From positions 186,001-250,000 of the forward strand of contig CAXXHF010000001.1 in NCBI GenBank assembly GCA_963669405.2: a stretch of 64,000 bases of DNA, read 5' to 3'. A program made the translations under genes and the position numbers. The notes under the pieces were generated by a model. The model was not told the DNA's origin. It saw only the letters and a program-made list of their open reading frames with translations, and searched no databases. The stretch comes from Aureisphaera sp963669405. GTDB taxonomy: Bacteria > Bacteroidota > Bacteroidia > Flavobacteriales > Flavobacteriaceae. This document shows positions 17,115 to 24,815 of this stretch, piece after piece; positions within the stretch are counted from its first letter, which is position 1; every line of letters begins with the position of its first letter.

Positions 17115-17940
17115 TGAATGTTTCACTTGAAATGAAAAAAATTCCAGTCCATAATAAGGTTATTTCCATCTTGTACATTTCCAATCTTATCCATCAATCG
17201 GTATCTGTGTCCAGCTCCTACTAGGAATACAGCTTTTTTTGGTTTGTTTAGTTTGAAGTAATTTTGAATTAGATTAATCCAATGGTTTTCGCGTATGTCA
17301 TTCCATTTTAACCACTGTGCGTAAAAATTTAATAACCCGTTATATTTCTCTTTATTCTTATTTATGAAATACTTCTCCATCGAATTTTTATCTCTACATA
17401 TTTTGTCACAGTCTAGACTGTTTAAAAATGGGAATCCCTTTAAGTATGTCTCATTGATAAGCAATCGAGTTGCACCAGCATATTCTCCCATTTCTCGTTT
17501 AATTAACTTAAACATTGCCTCAAGACGTTGGTCAAACGGATCTTCATTAACATCAACTGGAACTATTTCTATAGGTTTTCCTTCTTGGTTTAATCTTTTA
17601 ATTACGTTTATTTCTGGAGTGTTAACATCAGTTCTCTTTAAATATTGAGGTAACTTTTCAGGTGAAGCCTCGCAAAAAACTACTTGAGGATTTATTTTCT
17701 GAATAATTTTATATAATTCTTCAGACGTACAAGCTCCATCTTCGACATGGGCAGTTCCTAAAACAATCAAAGTACTCATACATCTATTTATTTTACTTCT
17801 TTAAGTCAAATGTTAGACCAACTGATAATATTTTTAATTTTTAATAAAATCACTGACAAAAATTCAAATAATATAAGAAGATGGTGTCGCTATGTCATTA
17901 AATTTTCCTTTTCTTATCCATTTCACACACATTCCCCTCC
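17115..17940. repeat. TraB-fold cassette, copy B of a duplicated segment
   Basis: The counterpart of 8470-9292. The gene has diverged slightly, while the roughly 150 bases upstream are almost unchanged. It is preceded by an R1 left-end fragment (CCATTCCACAAACATTGC..., about 17078-17110) and runs into the left end of R1 copy 3. Confidence 0.8.
17123..17779 (-). CDS. TraB/PrgY/GumN-fold protein, copy B
   Basis: A 218-residue paralogue of the 8479-9132 product with the same LGTAHVEDG, FCE, REN-x-W and VGAGHRYRL motifs. Substitutions cluster in residues ~33-75 and at the C-terminus; the active-site-like motifs are unchanged, so both copies are probably functional. It lies between the DRT2 locus and R1 copy 3. 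A role in sensing or processing a peptide signal is possible from the fold family, but nothing here proves it. Confidence 0.7.
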   Translation of the reverse strand: MSTLIVLGTAHVEDGACTSEELYKIIQKINPQVVFCEASPEKLPQYLKRTDVNTPEINVIKRLNQEGKPIEIVPVDVNEDPFDQRLEAMFKLIKREMGEYAGATRLLINETYLKGFPFLNSLDCDKICRDKNSMEKYFINKNKEKYNGLLNFYAQWLKWNDIRENHWINLIQNYFKLNKPKKAVFLVGAGHRYRLMDKIGNVQDGNNLIMDWNFFHFK

Positions 17941-18774
17941 TCTCCTACCGTCGCTCCGGTAAAAGAGTGTTCCATTAAGTGTTTAAGAAGAAAATTAAGG
18001 AAGGAAAAAATCTAAAGACGCTTATATATAACTTTGCTTTTTTAGCGCAAAGCAAAGTTACATAACGCGAAATTATAGTACAAATGTGTCTGTGTAGCCG
18101 TTTTGCCCAATCGTGCCATTTGATAGCTATAATTCCATATTATGTAAAATATCCCAGGAAGTCCCGTAGACACAATAAACTATTGTCTGGGGGTCATTAA
18201 ACTTCAGGCTCTTGGCTTTGATGCCAAACAATGAACATCTCGTTATTTGTAGCTATAATCAGACGCTATGTAAAATTGCCGCGCCCAACCGCCAGATTGT
18301 TTTTAAAAAATTAAATGCTTTATGGCATTTATTTTTAAACTCAATTCGCCACCGCTTGGCCACACCAAAAAAAGCTGGCTTTTGCCTTTTGTTTGAAATT
18401 CGCGTATTCGGGGAAAATCCCGCAAGATTTTTTTCTACGGCATTTTCGTCAACGTTACGCAAGAGTACAAAATTACTCTGTGAGATAATTTCCGTACACT
18501 TGCTCAAATCCGTCATTTGTTTGAAGCTTTCAGGGTTTGACATGTCTTTTTTCCTTGATGAAAAAAGAAACAAAAAAATCAAGGCTGCACAAAACTTTGG
18601 AAACAATGTACGGCTCAATCGCTATATTTTAGATTATTTAGCGTTAAGAGAATGTCCTGTGGACATTTTTAGCTAAATACGATTTGAGGATGGATGTATT
18701 TCTATCGAATCATCCACTGGATAATTCTCACGAAATAACCTATTGTTTTACCAAAATTTTATGAGGCCGTTTTA
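17918..18774. repeat. Long dispersed repeat R1, copy 3
   Basis: About 857 bp, nearly identical by eye to copies 1 and 2 for most of its length, with a different short segment at about 18633-18740 before the conserved ACCAAAATTTTATGAGGCCGTTTT end. The 12-bp inverted repeat recurs near 18031-18062. The end is followed by TCTATTTTACATAAT, the start of the radC upstream module, and then by the Xre-associated gene. Confidence 0.85.
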
Positions 18775-18807
18775 GATCCGTCGTTCTATTTTACATAATG
18801 TTAGAAA

Positions 18808-19242
18808 CTAAGCATTTAGTTTATCTATCATATTTTCTAACGAATACTTTGCTAATGCTGGAATTGTATGGCGCGTAACTTTAATTTCCCAATTGGATAA
18901 ACTAGGCATTAAGGTTACATTGTTTTCTATGAAAATATCTGAATTGGATTCTGCTAATGCTTCAGATGGAATGAAATAAAACACTGTTGGCTCTTTATCT
19001 ATGATCAATACTAAAACGATAAATAAATCGCTCCTCAATTCGCCTAAATCTTCTTTGGATATTTTGATGCTTAATTGTGCTGCATCTTTATTGATGGGTT
19101 GTAAGTATAATTGATTGTCTCCTATTAAGAAATCAACCCCTTCCCTCCCATCGGTTTTGTCAATTAATTCTATTTTAATTCTGATTTTAGAAACTCTAAG
19201 GCAATCATTTTGTAGAAACCAATAGCTCTCTAATATCCACAT
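18808..19242 (-). CDS. Hypothetical protein paired with an Xre regulator
   Basis: A 144-residue protein of unrecognised family with alternating charged and hydrophobic segments that suggest a small beta-rich fold. No signal peptide or membrane helix is seen. Its start (ATG 19242) overlaps the 3' end of the Xre gene by 38 bases, so the two are translated from one message. The true start could lie a few codons downstream. It may be a partner that modulates the repressor, as in two-gene regulatory or toxin-antitoxin-like modules, but the sequence alone does not show it. Confidence 0.55.
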   Translation of the reverse strand: MWILESYWFLQNDCLRVSKIRIKIELIDKTDGREGVDFLIGDNQLYLQPINKDAAQLSIKISKEDLGELRSDLFIVLVLIIDKEPTVFYFIPSEALAESNSDIFIENNVTLMPSLSNWEIKVTRHTIPALAKYSLENMIDKLNA

Positions 19243-19411
19243 CTAGGATTTCTGCTATTTTTTTTAAATCTTTTAGGTGCGGTTGTGATTTATTATTGCA
19301 AAAAGCCGTTACAGAAGTAGTACTTTTTCCAAGTTCTTCCGCGAGCCAAACTTGCGATTTTCCTTGAATTACTAATACTTCTTTTATTCTATTTATCCTT
19401 TCTATTGCCAT
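19205..19411 (-). CDS. Xre-family helix-turn-helix regulator
   Basis: A 68-residue single-domain Cro/C1-type repressor. The pattern QVWLAEELGKSTTSVTAFCNNKSQP is a canonical HTH, followed by LKDLKKIAEILDVDIRELL. It probably binds the palindromic AT-rich region directly upstream and controls both its own two-gene operon and the divergent small gene at 19606. Such compact regulators often accompany defence islands. Confidence 0.85.
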   Translation of the reverse strand: MAIERINRIKEVLVIQGKSQVWLAEELGKSTTSVTAFCNNKSQPHLKDLKKIAEILDVDIRELLVSTK

Positions 19412-19605
19412 AATTATTAGGTGTAATTTACCCTAAATATATAATATAGACTTATTAAAACTTAAGTTTAAATTAGATTTAAGTAATCTAAACTTGCATT
19501 ATTAAAATTTAAATTATAAGTTTGAATTAACTTTATATAAGTTAAAATTATATAAATGTAATTTTTAATTAAATTTTTATTGTTAACAACTTTATTTCAA
19601 TTTTT
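19412..19605. promoter_or_regulatory. AT-rich divergent control region with AAGTTTAA-type repeats
   Basis: An extremely AT-rich spacer between the divergent Xre gene and the gene at 19606. It contains the perfect palindrome AAACTTAAGTTT (19458-19469), then AGATT-TAAGT-AATCT and further TAAACTT / ATAAGTTT / ATAAGTTA variants at short intervals. Several related half-sites in about 110 bases suggest multiple binding sites for the Xre protein. Confidence 0.55.
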
Positions 19606-19797
19606 ATGCCACATCCAAAGTATACTAAAGCCGACCTTGAGAAAATCATACTTACGCAACTGGATAACCTAAATGCAATTCACGACTTGTTACGCATCAT
19701 GAAACTGCAAAATGAACTTATTGATAATGCCAATAAGAAATTAAAGGATGAAGTGATTGATTTTAAGAAACGCGTTAATTATGGATCAAAAAAGTAA
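19606..19797 (+). CDS. Small hypothetical protein divergent from Xre
   Basis: A 63-residue, mostly helical, charged protein (coiled-coil-like LEKIILTQLDNLNAIHDLLRIMKLQ). No family is recognised. It is convergent with the HNH gene of the Wadjet operon (20 bases apart) and shares its upstream region with the Xre gene. It could be a small regulator or antitoxin-like protein; confidence is moderate because of its length. Confidence 0.5.
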   Translation: MPHPKYTKADLEKIILTQLDNLNAIHDLLRIMKLQNELIDNANKKLKDEVIDFKKRVNYGSKK

Positions 19798-19817
19798 TCG
19801 TTGTTGTTTGATGATAT

Positions 19818-20831
19818 CTAATCATAAAAATCTGAGAATCTAGCAACATCTTGAATAAATTTACTTAATGGGCGATTATTGATTTTAGAAGCTTCTGGGT
19901 AAACACGTAAGAAAACCCTATCTATAGTCTCTTTATCTTTAAACATCAGGTTACCCGATTTATCTTTATACTTTTTTAAAAGTTCATTTCTTTTACTTTC
20001 TGGATATTCTCTTCCTAATGCTAATATTTCTTTAGTAATTTCATTAAAGTTACTATGTATTCCCACAATATCAAAAAGTTCATTATGAGCTTTTACTTTC
20101 TTATCATCTAAATTTGATATTGTTATTGCTATATCCTCTAAATCAACTTCATTAACGCTAGTGTATAATGTTTTATCAGATTCTTTCGCTATGGTAAATA
20201 TGAAACGGTCTCCGATAGATTCGATGTATGGGTTACAAAAGTCCTCAATCCAAAAATCTTTGTCTCCTTTGTTTAAATTACAATTAGCACAAGAAGGAAT
20301 CAGATTATACATAGAAATAGAAAAATAAGGGTATTTTTTTTTAGGATAAATATGATCAATTTGAAATTTAACAGCTTCTGAGTTATCTTTTAAAAAAGTT
20401 AGTGTGTATTGGGAATTACAATAATAACAAGTTTTTATTTTTGACTTGTGAAAAAAAATCTTTAACACTTTATTTTGTAGTTTGGAATAAGCTAGTGATT
20501 CAGAGAGTTTCTTACCAAAATCTGTTTGAGTAAATTTTGGATTCTTTCCGTTTACATCTGTTGTAGTTTGATGAAATTTATTGCCATAAATTCTATCTAT
20601 TCTCTTTATCCAGAGTTGTATAGTTCTAGGCGACATTAATATAATTCTTTTAAAATTTCGAATTATTAATGTTAGAAATTGGTATTCAAAATCACAGCAA
20701 GTATATTCTTTACGAAGCTCTTTTAGATTATTAATAGGTTTTTTAAATGCACTTCCTGAATATTTTCCGTATAATAAATCAAGAAATAGTTTTTCAGAGT
20801 TATGTGTGTTTTCAAATTTAATTTTCTGCAT
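19818..20831 (-). CDS. HNH endonuclease, last gene of the Wadjet-linked operon
   Basis: A 337-residue HNH nuclease. The catalytic core runs from a CYYC zinc knuckle (135-138) through QIDHIYPK (DH at 159-160) and the central Asn (~176) to CANC (181-184). The N-terminal ~110 residues and the C-terminal half are helical and probably dock onto the partner ATPase. Its start overlaps the upstream ATPase gene by 14 bases. ATPase plus HNH pairs occur in Septu (PtuA/PtuB) and related systems, where the ATPase controls the nuclease. This pair is larger than typical Septu, so the name is an analogy. Confidence 0.8.
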   Translation of the reverse strand: MQKIKFENTHNSEKLFLDLLYGKYSGSAFKKPINNLKELRKEYTCCDFEYQFLTLIIRNFKRIILMSPRTIQLWIKRIDRIYGNKFHQTTTDVNGKNPKFTQTDFGKKLSESLAYSKLQNKVLKIFFHKSKIKTCYYCNSQYTLTFLKDNSEAVKFQIDHIYPKKKYPYFSISMYNLIPSCANCNLNKGDKDFWIEDFCNPYIESIGDRFIFTIAKESDKTLYTSVNEVDLEDIAITISNLDDKKVKAHNELFDIVGIHSNFNEITKEILALGREYPESKRNELLKKYKDKSGNLMFKDKETIDRVFLRVYPEASKINNRPLSKFIQDVARFSDFYD

Positions 20832-23589
20832 CTCTATCTAATTTTCCTTTTAACTCAATTAAATGCTTTTCTGCTAATTCTATTTCTTTTTTTATTAGAG
20901 TTTCTTCTTTTGAAATATCATTTAATAAGTCATTAAGTCTAGTCTTAATTATCCGTTCCCCCACGATATCGATCTTTTTTTGCAGTTCAGAATATTTTTC
21001 ACTACTTATTTTATAGGAACTGTTACTCTTTAACTCATACAATTCACCAAAAAGTTCTTCAATCTTATCTTTGGCATATTCTCCAATAAACCCATCGTTC
21101 ATAAAAAAGCCATCAGCCATTAAGTCATAAATATTAGCTCCAAAAGTTTGATTTTCACTATCTTTTGGCTTACCATCGTTTAATCTTAATGTATAAAACT
21201 CTGGTATATCAGAAAGGATATAAGGAGAATGTGTGATTAAACAGATATTTATAGAATCAATGTTTTCTAAGTAAATTTTACCAAGTGTTTTTAATAAATA
21301 GGACAGATATTTTCTTTGCAATTCTGGATGATAGTATAATTCTATTTCATCTAAAATCAAATTGATACTAGTATAATTGACTAAGTCCGTATCATTAGAT
21401 TCAATAGAGTTTAAATTCTTAATATGATATATAATAGAATTTATAGCGTGTATTTGTTGTTTCTCACCGGAGCTTAGTTTATTAAAATCTGAAATATTAC
21501 CTAAGTCATCGATAACAACAATTTCCGTTTTAAAAATTGGAGGTGGAAGTAATTCAATAAGTTCTATTTTTTCTAATTCAGAGTTTTTTCTAGCAAGCTT
21601 TTCAACTTCTATATTTAAATAATCTAGTTCTAAATCGAAATCAAGTTCTTTTGGAAGTAAAGGAGTATATTTTAAATAATTTATAGCCTGCTTTAGTTTA
21701 TAAACTATGTGACTAGAATCATTAACAATCTTTTTCACATACGCTTCCCATTCTTTAATATTAATATTTAAACTACGAGGAGAACCTAAATCAAATTTCT
21801 TTTTATAATGGGGATATGTTTCCCAAATTCGAATCAATTTTCTAAAAATATATTTTATAGTCTCTTTTTCTAATTGACCTATTTTTTCAGTTTTAATACT
21901 GAAAACCTCATAGACAATTTCAATATATTTTTCAATTTCGTAATAAACACCTAAGTCATTAGCTTTAACTTGCTCTTGAACCTCTTTAAAGAATCTTGTG
22001 TTTTTTTCCTTATCTAATTGAAAATTAATTTTTAATACTTTTTGTGAATCAGTTAATTGCCTTATTCCTAAATCACCTTCTTCGACTGGATCAAAAAGAT
22101 TTGCTACTAATCTCGATTTAGCTAGCTCATTTTCTGTATTAATATGGATGTCTCCTTCTGTTCTCATTGGGTTAAAAACGATGGGAGCTTGATAGCTATC
22201 ATTTTTATGAAACAATTTTTCAATCCAAGGCCCTAAATGTCTACTGTTTAATGCATAGTGAGAATAATTAATGCATATGGTATAGAAAAATGAATAAAAA
22301 TCTGTTCTAGAAAAAGACCTTCCTCCTCTTAATAGGTTAAAAAATGATCTGCCATTGTCATCCTTTTTACCTTTTTCTAAAAGATATTCAAATACCTTGG
22401 TTTCTTTATTAATAACTTGTAAACGAATTATTTTATCTCCTACTTTATAATATAATTCAGTAGCCAAGTTTTCCTCCAGAATCAATTCTTCTGTATTTAA
22501 AGAATCTTTAAAGGGATAAGTAATATTGTTAATCGTTTTTGCTAATAGTTCTATTAAACTACTTTTCCCTGAACCATTTTTACCTACTATTGCCGTAACA
22601 TTAACATTTAAATTATTAGGATGTTCAATGTTGTATAATTGTATGTCTTTAGACGAGTCATATCGAATATATTTTTTTTCAATTTTAAAAGCTTTTTCAA
22701 AGTAATATATATTTTCAGTATTGTTTTTAAGAACATTTAAATGCTCTTTGTCACATTCATCTAAAAACTTTATAGCTATCATTTTAAAATCGACTGATAA
22801 GCTTGTTTCATTAAATTCAGATTCATTTTTTATCCCAAAAAAATCTTGCAAATTTGAAGAAATTTTAACCTGAGTCTTAGAGTTTATTAAAGCATAAGAA
22901 GCATATGCTATTTCTCTATAAATTGCTTTGTCTCCCCAAGTTTCACTATTATAATTATGCTCATCTATTTTTCTTACCAAAGAAAAGTAGTCTTGAATAT
23001 TGAAATTTTGAGGTAAGAAATGACTAATTTGAAGGTATTGACGAGTGTTTTTATCCAGAGGAATAAAATTATCTGATCTCACCCAAAATACAAAAGTGGT
23101 TAAAGAAGCAAACTCTATACCATACCAACCTTTATATAATTCAAATTCTTCTATCCTAAGGGTAGAATTCCCATTAAGATAAATAAGAGCAAAGAAATTC
23201 CATATTTGCTCTTGCATCCCTAAAGATCTTATTGATGATTGTTTTATAACTGGAGGAGCTGGGCAACCTGTAAAATCTATTCCATTAACCTTTAAATTAG
23301 AACCAAAAACTTTTAATAAAATCTGTATTCTATCAATTCTAGATTCTTCTTTTAAAGAGTTTCCGTTTATAGAACTAAATAAGTGAATTGGGTCCAATCC
23401 AGAAGCTACATTGTCATCATCAATAAATTTTTGAAACCATTGATTAGCATCAATAAATTCCTTGTGGTCTTTTAAACGATTAAATAAGAAAACAGGAGAT
23501 AATTTTGTGTTTTTTCGGAAATATTCAAAGAGTTTTTCGGCTAGTTCGTCATAAACTAAGTACCACTTTATTTCTTTTTCTGAATTCAT
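20818..23589 (-). CDS. RecF/PtuA-like AAA ATPase paired with the HNH nuclease
   Basis: A 923-residue ATPase with an unusual N-terminal region of about 320 residues before GKNGSGKSS (Walker A, 336-344). Further on are the ABC-type signature LSSGEKQQ (near 700), the Walker B NLILDEIEL (near 745) and THSPYILSD. It belongs to the SMC/RecF/OLD-like ABC ATPases of defence systems. It starts one base after the JetD stop and overlaps the HNH gene, so it sits within the Wadjet operon. Its N-terminal domain may recognise a trigger; no family is recognised for it. Confidence 0.8.
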   Translation of the reverse strand: MNSEKEIKWYLVYDELAEKLFEYFRKNTKLSPVFLFNRLKDHKEFIDANQWFQKFIDDDNVASGLDPIHLFSSINGNSLKEESRIDRIQILLKVFGSNLKVNGIDFTGCPAPPVIKQSSIRSLGMQEQIWNFFALIYLNGNSTLRIEEFELYKGWYGIEFASLTTFVFWVRSDNFIPLDKNTRQYLQISHFLPQNFNIQDYFSLVRKIDEHNYNSETWGDKAIYREIAYASYALINSKTQVKISSNLQDFFGIKNESEFNETSLSVDFKMIAIKFLDECDKEHLNVLKNNTENIYYFEKAFKIEKKYIRYDSSKDIQLYNIEHPNNLNVNVTAIVGKNGSGKSSLIELLAKTINNITYPFKDSLNTEELILEENLATELYYKVGDKIIRLQVINKETKVFEYLLEKGKKDDNGRSFFNLLRGGRSFSRTDFYSFFYTICINYSHYALNSRHLGPWIEKLFHKNDSYQAPIVFNPMRTEGDIHINTENELAKSRLVANLFDPVEEGDLGIRQLTDSQKVLKINFQLDKEKNTRFFKEVQEQVKANDLGVYYEIEKYIEIVYEVFSIKTEKIGQLEKETIKYIFRKLIRIWETYPHYKKKFDLGSPRSLNINIKEWEAYVKKIVNDSSHIVYKLKQAINYLKYTPLLPKELDFDLELDYLNIEVEKLARKNSELEKIELIELLPPPIFKTEIVVIDDLGNISDFNKLSSGEKQQIHAINSIIYHIKNLNSIESNDTDLVNYTSINLILDEIELYYHPELQRKYLSYLLKTLGKIYLENIDSINICLITHSPYILSDIPEFYTLRLNDGKPKDSENQTFGANIYDLMADGFFMNDGFIGEYAKDKIEELFGELYELKSNSSYKISSEKYSELQKKIDIVGERIIKTRLNDLLNDISKEETLIKKEIELAEKHLIELKGKLDRDAEN

Positions 23590-23590
23590 A

Positions 23591-24550
23591 TTATTTTTTA
23601 ATGACTTTTATTTTTTCTAATATTTCAATCAAATCCATAGATTCTTCCTCCACCCATTCATCTTGATTAATTAGTGTTTTTATTAACGTAATTTGTGAAT
23701 CAGTAAATACTTCATCTTTTATAATTGAATAAATTTTTTCTTTCCATTTACTCTTATGATTTGGGGAGTTTACTGGTAAGCTGTTTTCTAAATTTATAGG
23801 CTCTAAAATTTCGATTTCTTTATTTTTAGATTTAAATATTTTTTTAATTCTATAATAGATATCTAATCCGTGAAAATCCCAATCACAGAAATAGTAAATA
23901 GGTAGTTTTAATTTTTCAAGAGGTAAGTCATTTAAAGGCTTGGTGTTATTTCCGCCAACATACCATAATTCTATATTGTTCTTTTTATACTCTGTAGGTA
24001 CTTTTAAACAGGAAATATTTTCACAAAGCACAATTAATTTGGGGTTTAAACAATCAACAATTATTCTCCATTGATTGTTTTTAGGATCTTTTTCTGGAAA
24101 TTCTTTAATGTCTAATAGGAATAAAACGGCATCTCTTAAACTTGGCTTACTAGCAAGGTATTTTGCTCCTTTGCCTTTAAAAACTCTATTTGAAAACGTG
24201 TATTCTGTTGTTAATTTATTTTTTAATTCTTCTTTATTGTAGAATACAAACATTAAGACTTTAATATCTTCTTCTTTAAATCTTTTATGTCCATTATTTT
24301 CTAAATTAGACTTTTCAAAAAAATCATTATAATAACTATAAGTATCTAAGAATTCTTTTTCATAAAATACTTTGTATCTATCAGTAGTTTCTATAATTGA
24401 ATGATTACCTAGTCGGAACCTAATTAACTTTTTTTGTTTAAATAAAACTTGATTGATGTATTTGTTATTAGTGATTTTTAATTTTGTATATTCTTTATTA
24501 TAAAGCTCATTTAAACCTCTTAAATGTCTCCATTCTATATCTTTCTTCAT
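23591..24550 (-). CDS. jetD: Wadjet JetD-like Toprim nuclease
   Basis: A 319-residue protein with a Toprim-type catalytic set: LIVLCEN (Glu177) followed by YFCDWDFHGLD (Asp223 and Asp225). JetD nicks or cleaves DNA that the JetABC loop-extruding complex has recognised as a small circular plasmid. Its start overlaps the 3' end of the JetC frame by four bases. It is somewhat shorter at the N-terminus than common JetD proteins. The assignment rests on the Toprim motif plus its place after JetA, JetB and JetC. Confidence 0.78.
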   Translation of the reverse strand: MKKDIEWRHLRGLNELYNKEYTKLKITNNKYINQVLFKQKKLIRFRLGNHSIIETTDRYKVFYEKEFLDTYSYYNDFFEKSNLENNGHKRFKEEDIKVLMFVFYNKEELKNKLTTEYTFSNRVFKGKGAKYLASKPSLRDAVLFLLDIKEFPEKDPKNNQWRIIVDCLNPKLIVLCENISCLKVPTEYKKNNIELWYVGGNNTKPLNDLPLEKLKLPIYYFCDWDFHGLDIYYRIKKIFKSKNKEIEILEPINLENSLPVNSPNHKSKWKEKIYSIIKDEVFTDSQITLIKTLINQDEWVEEESMDLIEILEKIKVIKK

Positions 24551-24815
24551 ACCTCAATTTCATTTTGAGAACCAAAAACAGGTATAGGTTCATAATTTAC
24601 TTTGTCTTCTTCTTCTAAGTTATTATGTAATAAGTAGATATTTTGATTTTTAGCATCTACTTTGTTTGGTTCTATTGATAGTGATAATAATTGATAATTA
24701 TTTGCTTTAGCAATATCATATAACATATCAAAATTACTTCCAAGACCTTCAGCTTCGTCTATAGGCATAAACCTAATACCTTCTTTAAATTTACCATTAA
24801 ATGAATTTTTTTTCG
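24547..24815 (-). CDS. jetC: C-terminal end of JetC, out of frame
   Basis: This segment encodes SFNGKFKEG, then RFMPIDEAEGLGSNFDML, the Walker B/D-loop part of an SMC-type ATPase, and ends four bases into jetD. It is required to complete the ATPase head of the JetC frame at 24797-27814, which stops at 24797. The two join in frame if one base is removed from the T8 run at 24806-24813 (A8 in the gene). An internal ATG gives a 73-residue frame that is probably not made alone. Confidence 0.75.
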
